Below, piece by piece: positions 54,367 through 61,758 of a stretch of 64,000 nt of DNA. A program made the position numbers and the translations under genes. Below the pieces are notes generated by a model. The model made no database searches, was not told the origin of the DNA, and saw nothing but the letters and a program-made list of their open reading frames with translations. The stretch's first letter is position 1. Every line of letters begins with the position of its first letter. The stretch spans positions 143,650 to 207,649 of the forward strand of contig NZ_AOLG01000012.1 in assembly GCF_000336815.1 (NCBI RefSeq). The letters are read 5' to 3'. Origin of the DNA: Haloferax prahovense DSM 18310 (GTDB lineage Archaea > Halobacteriota > Halobacteria > Halobacteriales > Haloferacaceae).

Positions 54367-54759
54367 TTAGTCGAGTTTGGCTTCGGGCGCGTCGCCGACG
54401 AATCGGTCGGCGGCGTCGAAGACGTCGCGTTTGGTGACTGGCTTCGTGAGCACGGCGTCAACGGGGAGGTCGGCGAGTTCGTCGCCGGGCGCGGCGCTGA
54501 GCATGACGACCGCGAACGACGACGGGTCGACCCGTCGGGAGAGTTCTTCGAGGACGGACTCGCCGGAGAGACCGGGGAGGTTGTGGTCGAGGAAGACGAG
54601 GTCGACGCTCTCGTCGAACGTCTGGAGGGCCTCACGCCCGGAGTACGCGACTCGGACGCGGTAGCGGCGTTCGAGCCACAGCGCGAGGCTATCGGCGAGG
54701 GCGGCCTCGTCGTCGACGAGGAGGACAGTCGGCGCGTCTGGTGTGGGTGGCTGTGTCAT
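54367..54759 (-). CDS. Stand-alone response-regulator receiver
   Basis: 130 residues with the receiver signature VLLVDDEAALADSLALWL, phospho-acceptor Asp58 in LVFLDHNLPGLSGESVLEEL and the Lys in AVLTKPVTKRDV. No output domain follows; the halophile HalX output domain is absent. It converges on the Bat-type regulator, so it may act as a shuttle or phosphate sink in the same pathway. Confidence 0.9.
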   Translation of the reverse strand: MTQPPTPDAPTVLLVDDEAALADSLALWLERRYRVRVAYSGREALQTFDESVDLVFLDHNLPGLSGESVLEELSRRVDPSSFAVVMLSAAPGDELADLPVDAVLTKPVTKRDVFDAADRFVGDAPEAKLD

Positions 54760-54853
54760 GGCTCGGACCGTGGCTACGTCGGTGTGGCGGAGGCGGTCGG
54801 TCGGGGTCGGGCGTGGTCTGCCGAGGGTGGCCGGCGGTCGGCGGGGGTATCGC

Positions 54854-55060
54854 TCACGCGTCGTTCATTCGCTGGGACCGCGTGTTCCCGCAGCGCGTAC
54901 AGCGCGTGACACGGTACGGCTCGCGGGAGAACTCGCGGTTCTCGCGTTTCCGGCTCTCGGTCTTGATTTCGATGGAGACGTCGTGCGGCGTTCGGGACTC
55001 ACACGACTGGCACTCTTCGACGAACTCGTTGTTTCGGGGACTGCTTTTACTCTTCGACAT
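54854..55060 (-). CDS. Small zinc-ribbon protein (68 residues)
   Basis: MSKSKSSPRNNEFVEECQSC, CESRTPHDVSIEIKTESR and YRVTRCTRCGNTRSQRMNDA. Two CxxC knuckles about 35 residues apart form a zinc beta-ribbon of the sort found in RNA polymerase subunits or ribosome-bound proteins. High basic content suggests RNA binding. Function unknown. Confidence 0.8.
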   Translation of the reverse strand: MSKSKSSPRNNEFVEECQSCESRTPHDVSIEIKTESRKRENREFSREPYRVTRCTRCGNTRSQRMNDA

Positions 55061-55168
55061 AGAGTGGTCGTAGCAGTAGCTATGGACTGCGCGCCGTTGA
55101 ATACGGAACCTAATCGATTTGGGACGCGGCCAATCGAGGGGCGGCGGCCGCTCGTCGGTCGAAGGAAA

Positions 55169-55561
55169 CTACTCCGCGGGGACGATTTTCTCGTCGTACT
55201 TGTCGCGGAACTCTTGGATGAGCGTGCCCATCTGGGCGTACCAGTCGTTGAGCATGCGCTGCATGTCGTCCGCGACCTCGTTGGGGTCAGTCGGATGGTA
55301 GACGTGGTAGTAGCCGCCGTGTTCGTAGTTCACCTGTTCTTTCTGGATGAGCCCCGCCTGCAGGAGGCGCTGGATGGAGCGGTACGCGGTCGAACGTTCC
55401 CGCTCGACCGCCTCGGCGACCTCGTCGACGGTCAGGTGTTCGTCGGTCTCGACGAGCACCTCGAAACACCGTCGGTCGAGTTGCTTCAGTCCGTGGAGAC
55501 ACTCGAGGAGTCCCTCACACTCCATGTCCGATTGCAGGTATTCGACCATCGAGCTAGCCAT
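55169..55561 (-). CDS. TrmB/MarR-like winged-helix regulator of the sulfur cluster
   Basis: 130 residues. LHGLKQLDRRCFEVLVETDEHLTVDEVAEAVERERSTAYRSIQRLLQAGLIQKEQVNYEHGGYYHVYHP is an HTH with a wing, then a helical dimerisation tail (MQRMLNDWYAQMGTLIQEF). Two cysteines near the N-terminus (MECEGLLECLH) could sense thiol redox state or persulfide. It lies downstream of the TauE gene on the same strand and its promoter carries the motif TTGTGCAAACTATAC seen at the other sulfur promoters, so it probably controls the cluster and itself. Confidence 0.85.
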   Translation of the reverse strand: MASSMVEYLQSDMECEGLLECLHGLKQLDRRCFEVLVETDEHLTVDEVAEAVERERSTAYRSIQRLLQAGLIQKEQVNYEHGGYYHVYHPTDPNEVADDMQRMLNDWYAQMGTLIQEFRDKYDEKIVPAE

Positions 55562-55600
55562 TATCGGTTCGGGCTACGTGGTCAGCCCTCAAAAGGGTTT

Positions 55601-55615
55601 GTATAGTTTGCACAA
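55601..55615. promoter_or_regulatory. Shared sulfur-cluster motif at the regulator promoter
   Basis: On the minus strand TTGTGCAAACTATAC lies about 40 bases before the regulator's ATG; it includes the TATA-like ACTATAC. It closely matches TTGTGCAATACTATA at 57125-57139. Confidence 0.45.
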
Positions 55616-55692
55616 CACCGGGCGAGAAACGGCGTCCCGGTGTCGTGGATTCGCGTTCGATGCGAGTGCGGTTCGCGTGCGAGCCGTCGCCC

Positions 55693-56736
55693 TCAGTCGG
55701 CGGTGGAACCCCCGGTGGTCGAGGGCGCGCGCATGGACTTCACGGCGCTGTAGAGCACCGCGCTGGAGACCATGAGCGCCGACCCGAGGATGAGCGCGAG
55801 ACTGACGTAGTCGAGGACGCCCATGCCGAGGTAGTTCCCGGCCTGCCGCACGGCGACGGCGAGCGCGCCGAGGAGCAGCATCAGGCCGAAGTAAATCTTG
55901 ATCTCGTCCTCGTTGACGATGGAGGTCGCGGCGGAGCCGACGCGCGCGCCGAGCGCCGACCCGGCGAGGAGCGGCGCGACGATAGAGAGGTCGACGCCGC
56001 CGGACTGCGCGTAGAGGAACGAGCCGATGCCGCCCGAGAACATGATTTCGAACAGGTCGGTCCCGACCGCGATGGGCACCGGAACGCCGATGAGGTAGAA
56101 CAGCGCGGGCATGCGGATGAAGCCGCCGCCGACGCCGAGGAAACCCGAGAGGAGCCCCGTGGCGAACGCGACCAAGAGAATCATCCACAGCGAGACCTTG
56201 ACGCCGCCGCGGAGGGTTATCATCGGGGGGAGCGAGTAGCTCTGAATCTTCTTGGCTAACTCGGGGATGTCGTCGGCGTCGATGTCGGCGTCGCCGTCCA
56301 CGTCGTGGCTGACGCCGCCGCCGTCGCCGCCCTTCAGCGCCTCGTAGGTGACGAACAGCCCGATACCGCCGAGAAGCAGCACGTACGTGACGCTGATGAT
56401 GTTACCGGCGAGTCCGAGCTCTTCGAGGTAGAGGACGATTTCCTTCCCGACTTCGAGGCCGACCGTGGTCCCGATAATCATCGAGATGCCGAGTTTGTAG
56501 TCGACCTGTCCGAGGTCGCGGTGCTTCAGTGTCGCGATGACGGAGGTCCCGAAGACGAACGCGAGCCCGGAGCCGACGGCCACGCGCGAGGGGTAGCCCA
56601 TGACGAGCAGCGCGGGCGTCACGAGGAACGACCCACCCATGCCGAAGAAGCCGAACAGGACGCCGATGAGAACCCCGAACGCGACGAAGAGGGCCAGCAT
56701 CCCGGCAGACATGCCGAGTAGTTCGAACACGCTCAC
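55693..56736 (-). CDS. TauE/SafE-family sulfite/sulfonate transporter
   Basis: 347 residues. GVLIGVLFGFFGMGGSFLVTPALLVMGYPSRVAVGSGLAFVFGTSVIATLKH and GLLSGFLGVGGGFIRMPALFYLIGVPVPIAVGTDLFEIMFSGG are the two repeated TauE halves, each with the GxGGG motif; eight or nine spans. A hydrophilic loop (about 120-160) separates them. Members move sulfite, sulfonates or related anions. Its ATG overlaps the stop of the small upstream gene (ATGA). Sits in the sulfur cluster. Confidence 0.9.
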   Translation of the reverse strand: MSVFELLGMSAGMLALFVAFGVLIGVLFGFFGMGGSFLVTPALLVMGYPSRVAVGSGLAFVFGTSVIATLKHRDLGQVDYKLGISMIIGTTVGLEVGKEIVLYLEELGLAGNIISVTYVLLLGGIGLFVTYEALKGGDGGGVSHDVDGDADIDADDIPELAKKIQSYSLPPMITLRGGVKVSLWMILLVAFATGLLSGFLGVGGGFIRMPALFYLIGVPVPIAVGTDLFEIMFSGGIGSFLYAQSGGVDLSIVAPLLAGSALGARVGSAATSIVNEDEIKIYFGLMLLLGALAVAVRQAGNYLGMGVLDYVSLALILGSALMVSSAVLYSAVKSMRAPSTTGGSTAD

Positions 56737-56882
56737 TCACCACCGATGGCCTTCCGAACGGTCGGTCCGAGTGCGGCGGTCAGCGCGCCGTACCCGACGT
56801 ACAGCACCATCGCCTCGACGAGGACGACGCCGACGAGCGCGGCAGCCTGTGCGTTCCCGCCCAACGTCTCGATTCCGAACAT
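56733..56882 (-). CDS. Small one-span membrane protein coupled to TauE (DUF7512-like)
   Basis: 49 residues, MFGIETLGGNAQAAALVGVV, LVEAMVLYVGYGALTAALGPTVRKAIGGE. One hydrophobic helix and a basic end. It overlaps the TauE start by four bases, so translation is coupled. The ATG at 56882 sits seven bases after a perfect GCACCCC/GGGGTGC hairpin. It could be a small subunit of the transporter. The 13-codon upstream extension would run through that hairpin and is less likely. Confidence 0.75.
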   Translation of the reverse strand: MFGIETLGGNAQAAALVGVVLVEAMVLYVGYGALTAALGPTVRKAIGGE

Positions 56883-56889
56883 CTTACCA

Positions 56890-56905
56890 GCACCCCTCGG
56901 GGTGC
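56890..56905 (-). promoter_or_regulatory. Hairpin immediately before the TauE-operon start codon
   Basis: GCACCCC-TC-GGGGTGC is a perfect 7-bp inverted repeat. In the minus-strand mRNA it would end seven bases before the ATG at 56882, in a position able to affect initiation; as DNA it could be an operator. Confidence 0.55.
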
Positions 56906-57135
56906 CCGGAGTGTATTGCACTCATCATACTTTCTTGTACACCGCTGGCTAACCGGAGTGAGGATATAACGCTTTTGGGAATACTGTACAAGACCATATC
57001 TTTATTGCATACACATAAGTTATAGAATGGACATAGAAATACCACCGAACCGGGCCATATTTTGTATCACGCGACGTTACGAACATATTTATCCGCTATC
57101 TATGACAAAATAGTTGTTTGCTTATTGTGCAATAC
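56906..57135. promoter_or_regulatory. AT-rich regulatory region upstream of the TauE operon
   Basis: The region is far more AT-rich than the genome and has several repeated elements: GTATTGCA (56913-56920), CTTGTACA (56934-56941) inverted as TGTACAAG (56985-56992), and TGCAATAC (57128-57135) within TTATTGTGCAATACTATA. The TauE operon promoter (minus TATA-like agtatgatg) falls near 56927. No gene seen. Confidence 0.5.
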
Positions 57136-57377
57136 TATATTTGGCTGAACATCAACCGAGAGGATTCGGTCGAGAGGCACTCACGGCGGCGTTCTCGAGC
57201 ATCGGCGGCGAGCGTCGAACGTCGACTCGCGGGAGAAAACCACCACCGACTGTTCGGCAGCGCGCGCGAGCCGCGGTCCATCGGCGGCGGTTCACCGACA
57301 GGGGGCGAGAACTTCGTCGCCGTCGCTCCGGGGACGACGGACGGGAAAAGAACGAAATCGAATTCGCCGACGGCGGC
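57136..57377. other. Gene-free stretch downstream of YeeE
   Basis: Continues the 495-base gap after 56883. After the AT-rich part it returns to high GC. Open frames here are proline/arginine-rich shadows without start, codon pattern or domain. No hairpin, repeat or T-run stands out. Confidence 0.4.
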
Positions 57378-57842
57378 TCAGTCGGCGGAGGTGCCGGTCG
57401 CGGCGCTCTCGGTACGGCGGGCGCGCCAGAGTCCCTGCAGGTACGCGCCGACGAACATCCCACCGATGGCGATGAGGATGGGGTAGTTGCCGACGCCGAG
57501 ACTGGCGTAGGCCGCGCCGGGACAGATGCCGGAGATACCCCAGCCGGCTCCGAAGACGACCCCGCCGACGACGACGTTCTTGTCGAACGACTTCAGCCGG
57601 CGGCCGTAGTCGCGCCCGGTGAGTGGCGCGCGGTCGCCGAACGCCTCGGCGAGCGCGAAGACGGTGCCAGTGACGACCGCGGCCCCGCCCATCACGAAGA
57701 CGAGACCGAGGTCGTCGAACTGGAGGAAGTCGAGGACGACCTCCGGGCGGGCCATGTTGCTGACGGCGAGGCCGAACCCGAATATCAGGCCGCCCGCGAT
57801 GACGACCAGCATGAACCCGAGTCCGCGTTCGTCGTCGCTCAC
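57378..57842 (-). CDS. YeeE/YedE-family half permease (second)
   Basis: 154 residues from a GTG whose first four bases overlap the stop of the upstream permease (GTGA). LGFMLVVIAGGLIFGFGLAVSNMARPEVVLDFLQF, GGVVFGAGWGISGICPGAAYASLGVGN carry the family's G-x-GISGICPGA motif with the key cysteine. YeeE/YedE proteins take up thiosulfate or related sulfane sulfur. Here the full permease is split in two genes; together the two halves match one bacterial YeeE. Confidence 0.88.
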   Translation of the reverse strand: MSDDERGLGFMLVVIAGGLIFGFGLAVSNMARPEVVLDFLQFDDLGLVFVMGGAAVVTGTVFALAEAFGDRAPLTGRDYGRRLKSFDKNVVVGGVVFGAGWGISGICPGAAYASLGVGNYPILIAIGGMFVGAYLQGLWRARRTESAATGTSAD

Positions 57843-58330
57843 GGCGACACCCCCAGCGCGCTCAGGAGCTGTGCGACCCCGATGGCGACGAGCATGAAGG
57901 TGGCGACGTTGACGAGCGAGGTCCGCGAGCGCGAGCCGACGCCGCAGACCCCGTGACCGGACGTACAGCCCTTCCCGATGCGGGTGCCGACGCCGACGAG
58001 CACGCCGCCGACGGCGAAGCGCCACGGCTGTACGTCGGAGACCCACCAGCCGTCACCGAACAGGACGGTGTAGAGCGCGGCCCCGGCGACGATGCTCAGC
58101 GTGAACACGACCCGCCAGTCCCGCGAGGCGACGTACTTCGCCTTGTTGAACCGCGGGAGGTCGGAGACGTACGACAGCGTCGATTCGAGGAAGGTGCTCG
58201 CACCGGCGATGATGCCCGTCCCGAGGTAGATGACGGCGGTCCCGAGGCCGATGAGGAGGCCGCCGAGCGCGTAGTGCGCGATACCGTTCGGAAAGAGCCC
58301 TTCGACGAGGAGCGGCGTCAGACCCGACAT
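57839..58330 (-). CDS. YeeE/YedE-family half permease (first)
   Basis: 163 residues. ALGGLLIGLGTAVIYLGTGIIAGASTFLESTLSYVSD and FAVGGVLVGVGTRIGKGCTSGHGVCGVGSRSRTSLVNVATFM, with the conserved GKGCTSGHGVCG cysteines thought to pass thiosulfate sulfur. Its start follows the stop of the rhodanese-MBL gene with no spacer, and it overlaps the second half by four bases, so the three are one transcript. Confidence 0.9.
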   Translation of the reverse strand: MSGLTPLLVEGLFPNGIAHYALGGLLIGLGTAVIYLGTGIIAGASTFLESTLSYVSDLPRFNKAKYVASRDWRVVFTLSIVAGAALYTVLFGDGWWVSDVQPWRFAVGGVLVGVGTRIGKGCTSGHGVCGVGSRSRTSLVNVATFMLVAIGVAQLLSALGVSP

Positions 58331-59518
58331 TTAGTTCGTGAGGGCTTCGTTGCTGGCCGCGCAGTTGTTCGGCCCGAGTTCGAGCTCGAAGGCGCGGTCG
58401 TCGTCCGACACCTGCACGCCGAGGTTCGTCTCGATGATGTCGACGTAGTTGGCCGGCCGCGGCGGCATGTCCGAGAGGATGAACTCCACGAACTCGTCTT
58501 TGGGCATCGAAAGTGCGTCCATCGTGTCCTTCAGTTCCCCGAGCGTGGCGGTGTAACTGCCGTCGTCGGCGGGGATTGCCGCGTCGCTGAAGTGCGCGGA
58601 GGCGACGATAGCGTCGTCGTCGTGCGAGAGGACGCGCTCCTGCAGCGAGTCGTAGAGCATTCCGGCCGCGTCGGGCGCGCCCTCGTCGCCGTCTTCGAGG
58701 TCGGGGCGAGCGACCGACTCGATGAACAGGCCGTCGCCCGTGAACAGCACGTTATCGACCTTGTAGGTCGTCATTCCGGTCGTGTGACCGGGCGTGTGGA
58801 TTGCTTCGATGTCGGTGTCGCCGACGGTGAGCGTCTCGCCGTCCGCGATGGTCTCGTAGGGCGTGTCGTAGTCGACGCCGCGGTCTTCGGCGGCCTCGGG
58901 GATGACGCCCGTGACGCCGTGTTCTTCGACCAGCGTGCGGACCCCGCTGATGTGGTCGGCGTGGATGTGCGTGTCGACGGCGTACTTCAGTTCAGCGCCG
59001 AGGGCCTTCGCGTCGGCGACGTACTCGTCGGCGAAGTAGCGGAGTGGGTCGACGACGGCCGCCTCGTCGCCGTCGACGACGAGGTACGCCAGACAGCCGC
59101 TGGAGGGGCGCTGGTACTGCGCGACGAGCGCGTCGCCGTCGGTCTCCAGTTCGGTGTACTCGTAGATGCTCGCCCAGCCGTTCATCCCGCGTTCGAGCGC
59201 CACGGCGTCGTAGCCCTCCTGAATCAGGAGCCCGGCGACGTACTCCGAGGAGTGGCCCTTCGCACAGAGGACGACGAACTCCTCGTCTTCGGGCAGGTCC
59301 TCGAACAGCGACTCGTCGAGCTCCTCGTCGAGGAACTCGAAGTAGGGGATGTTGACGTGCGAGACGTTCTCGCCGTCGATGCGCCAATCCTCGTGCTCAG
59401 ACGGCACGCGATTGTCGAGGATGGTGAGCGGCTCGCCCTCGTCGATGCGGGCTTTCAGCGTCTCGGGCTCGATGACTGGCACGTCGACTTCGAGTTCCGG
59501 CAGGTCTGGAACGGTCAT
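58331..59518 (-). CDS. Rhodanese-metallo-beta-lactamase fusion (persulfide dioxygenase/sulfurtransferase-like)
   Basis: 395 residues. Residues 1-125 form a rhodanese domain with active-site Cys85 in VVLCAKGHSSEYVAG. From 130 an ETHE1-like metallo-beta-lactamase follows: VDTHIHADHISGVRTL (184-189), HTPGHTTGMTTY, VLFTGDGLF. Such fusions oxidise or transfer sulfane sulfur, e.g. glutathione-type persulfide to sulfite. The usual order is MBL then rhodanese; here it is rhodanese first. The ATG at 59518 has a CTTAAG box about 33 bases upstream. First gene of a three-gene unit with the two YeeE halves. Confidence 0.88.
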   Translation of the reverse strand: MTVPDLPELEVDVPVIEPETLKARIDEGEPLTILDNRVPSEHEDWRIDGENVSHVNIPYFEFLDEELDESLFEDLPEDEEFVVLCAKGHSSEYVAGLLIQEGYDAVALERGMNGWASIYEYTELETDGDALVAQYQRPSSGCLAYLVVDGDEAAVVDPLRYFADEYVADAKALGAELKYAVDTHIHADHISGVRTLVEEHGVTGVIPEAAEDRGVDYDTPYETIADGETLTVGDTDIEAIHTPGHTTGMTTYKVDNVLFTGDGLFIESVARPDLEDGDEGAPDAAGMLYDSLQERVLSHDDDAIVASAHFSDAAIPADDGSYTATLGELKDTMDALSMPKDEFVEFILSDMPPRPANYVDIIETNLGVQVSDDDRAFELELGPNNCAASNEALTN

Positions 59519-59787
59519 GTATGCATCACCCACTATCGGATGATTCGACTTAAGCTTTCGGATGGTAGTTTGATTTTCTTGCAATACTAATCCCGGCAGG
59601 ACCGACAGATTGTAGTGTGATTTCGCACTCGTGAGTGCGCGTTATGATTCTTAGTGCCTCGAAACGTCCCAATTCAGGCAGTGACGTCGGTGGACCCTAA
59701 GTATTGTGTAGCCTACCCAAGAACCGACACACTTTTACGAAGCACACCTATATTGTGGAATACACCCAACACAGGTGACCTCGAAAA
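59519..59787. promoter_or_regulatory. Divergent promoter region between the rhodanese-MBL and TusA operons
   Basis: Gene-free, AT-rich. It holds TGCAATAC (59580-59587), GTATTGTG (59701-59708) and TTGTGGAATAC (59753-59763), the last overlapping a TATA-like tatattg about 35 bases before the tusA ATG. Minus-strand CTTAAG (59549-59554) serves the rhodanese gene. Confidence 0.5.
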
Positions 59788-60039
59788 ATGAGTACATACG
59801 AACCCACCGAAACCCTCGACGTGAAAGGACTGTCCTGCCCGATGCCCGTCGTCAAGACCCGCGGCGCGGTCGACGACCTCGAAAGCGGCGAGATTCTGCA
59901 GGTCGTCGCGACCGACTCCGGTAGTATGAGCGACCTGAAGGGCTGGGCCGACTCCACCGACGGCGTCTCCATGCTCGACCAGGAAGAGGCCGAGGAAGAC
60001 GGCGACGCGGTCTTCCGCCACCTCATCCAGAAGGAATGA
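59788..60039 (+). CDS. tusA: TusA-family sulfur carrier
   Basis: 83 residues. LDVKGLSCPMPVVKTRGAVDDL has the CPxP motif with Cys17, which carries persulfide. The rest, GEILQVVATDSGSMSDLKGW, fits the TusA fold. Cotranslated with the DsrE-like gene, its probable sulfur-transfer partner. Confidence 0.93.
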   Translation: MSTYEPTETLDVKGLSCPMPVVKTRGAVDDLESGEILQVVATDSGSMSDLKGWADSTDGVSMLDQEEAEEDGDAVFRHLIQKE

Positions 60040-60617
60040 GCTCGGACGCCGACGCGCCCGTCGACGCGGGAGCCGCCTCCGTCGAAGACCTCCGCGCGCA
60101 GGTCCAAGCCCTGCAGGAGGAGGTCTCCGACCTCCGGGAGGCCACCGACGACGACGGACAGAAGTCGATGACCATCATCGCGACCAAAGGCACCCTCGAC
60201 ATGGCGTACCCGCCGCTCATCCTCGCCAGTACGGCGGCCGCCTTCGGCTGGGACGTCGTGGTCTTCCACACGTTCTGGGGACTCGACATCCTCCACGAGA
60301 AGAAGTCGAAGAACCTGAAGCTCAGCGCGGTCGGCAACCCGAGCATGCCGATGCCGAACGCCGTGGCCGCGTTGCCCTTCATGGACAGCGTCGCCACGAG
60401 CATGATGGAAAAGAAGATTCAGGAAAACGGGACCGCGACCGTCGAGGAACTCATCGAGACCTCCCTCGACATGGGCGTGGACCTCCAGGCCTGCCAGATG
60501 ACCATCGAGCTGATGGGCTACGACGAAGCCGAGTTCTACGACGGCGTCACCACCGGCGTCGGCGCGGCGACGGCCCTCCAGCACATGGCCGACGCCGACG
60601 TGCAACTCATGATTTAG
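60036..60617 (+). CDS. DsrE/DsrF/DsrH-family (DsrE2-like) sulfur-transfer protein
   Basis: 193 residues. An N-terminal coiled coil (VEDLRAQVQALQEEVSDLREA, 16-36), then a DsrE fold: MTIIATKGTLDMAYPPLILASTAAAFGWDVVVFHTFWGLDIL, and VDLQACQMTIELMGY with the sulfur-carrying Cys153. DsrE2 proteins are often membrane-linked; this one shows no clear span but is hydrophobic around 105-122. It overlaps tusA by four bases. Confidence 0.88.
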   Translation: MSSDADAPVDAGAASVEDLRAQVQALQEEVSDLREATDDDGQKSMTIIATKGTLDMAYPPLILASTAAAFGWDVVVFHTFWGLDILHEKKSKNLKLSAVGNPSMPMPNAVAALPFMDSVATSMMEKKIQENGTATVEELIETSLDMGVDLQACQMTIELMGYDEAEFYDGVTTGVGAATALQHMADADVQLMI

Positions 60618-60793
60618 GCCGGCTCGTCGTCTCCACCAGCCATTCAATCCCCCACTCCACCCCAACCCACCACCCAACCAATCCCTGCGGTTCCCTTTTG
60701 ACCGTTCTTCGGACGCGATGAGAGCTGCGTCTGTCCGCTGTTCTGCGGTTGACGCGTGAAAATCAGAGCCCGTCGAGCGCGCCGTCGCCCGTC

Positions 60794-61597
60794 TCAGACG
60801 TTCCAGCCGTCGCCGAACGACTCGAACCGGTCGAGGTCGTGGCCGAACAGCACGTCGCCGCCGGTCCGGCGTTCGAGTTCCTTCACTTTCTGGAGGCTCT
60901 CGAACCAGTCGCGCTCGCTCCAGAGCAGGCCGGGGCCGAGCGGCACCTCGTCCGTGTAGTTGCCCTCGACGTAGCACTCGTCGCCCGCGACGAGCACGTC
61001 GCCGACGGGCGTCTCGATGTGCGCGCCCAGCACGCCGGGGGTGTGACCCGGCAGGTGAACGAGCCGGAAGCCGTCGAACAGCGTGTGTTCGTCGCCGTGG
61101 ACGACGTTCCAGTTCAAATCGCGGTCGAAGTCCGACGCGAGGTACGCGATGGAGCCCTCGGTTGTCTTCGCCGAGTAGTACGCGAACTTCAGTTCCTCCT
61201 CGTGGACGTATATCGGCACGTCCGTCCCGGCGAACTCGGCGAGGCCGCCCGCGTGGTCGAGGTGCAGGTGGCTCATCACCACGGCGTCGATGTCGCCGAG
61301 GTCGTAGCCGACCGAATCGAGGTCGCCTTCGAGCGTGTGTTCCGCGGCGTCGACGTACTCGAACGCCTCGTACAGCGGGGCGGGCCAGTAGCCGTCGCCC
61401 GCCTTGGGGTTCGCTCCGGTGTCCCACAGCACCGTCCGGTCGGGGCCGTCGATGACGGCGTTCCAGACGACGAACTCGGCCGTTTCGTGGTCGGGGCTTC
61501 GGTTCGACGCGCTTCCCATGGTGTACCCGTCGAGGACGTACCCCATATCCGTGAGAACGCGACCGCGGTCGACCAGATGGACGCTGATGTCACCCAT
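60794..61597 (-). CDS. Metallo-beta-lactamase fold hydrolase (N-acyl homoserine lactonase-like)
   Basis: 267 residues. VMSHLHLDHAGGL, LVHLPGHTPGVLGAHI, VLVAGDECYVEGNY and LFGHDLDRFE give the HxHxDH...H...D...H zinc site. It resembles AttM/AiiB lactonases. In a haloarchaeon, a general lactonase is more likely than a quorum-quenching role. The 176-base gap to the DsrE gene is C/A-rich with no gene. Confidence 0.85.
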   Translation of the reverse strand: MGDISVHLVDRGRVLTDMGYVLDGYTMGSASNRSPDHETAEFVVWNAVIDGPDRTVLWDTGANPKAGDGYWPAPLYEAFEYVDAAEHTLEGDLDSVGYDLGDIDAVVMSHLHLDHAGGLAEFAGTDVPIYVHEEELKFAYYSAKTTEGSIAYLASDFDRDLNWNVVHGDEHTLFDGFRLVHLPGHTPGVLGAHIETPVGDVLVAGDECYVEGNYTDEVPLGPGLLWSERDWFESLQKVKELERRTGGDVLFGHDLDRFESFGDGWNV

Positions 61598-61758
61598 ACG
61601 CCGGGATTAGGACGGAGCCGGCATAACAGTTCAGGCAGTCAATATATGTCCGTCGGGCACGAGAGATACGCGTCGTTTCGGCCCGCTCTGTGTCGGATTG
61701 CGGGGGCGAACTCGGTCGGCGAGCGACGGTGAAAAAACGGGAGCGGAAGTTCGCTACG

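Noticed and set aside
57114-57956. Open frame on the plus strand across the YeeE end and the gap
   Set aside because: Amino-acid content is typical of an antisense shadow, and it runs opposite the well-supported YeeE gene.
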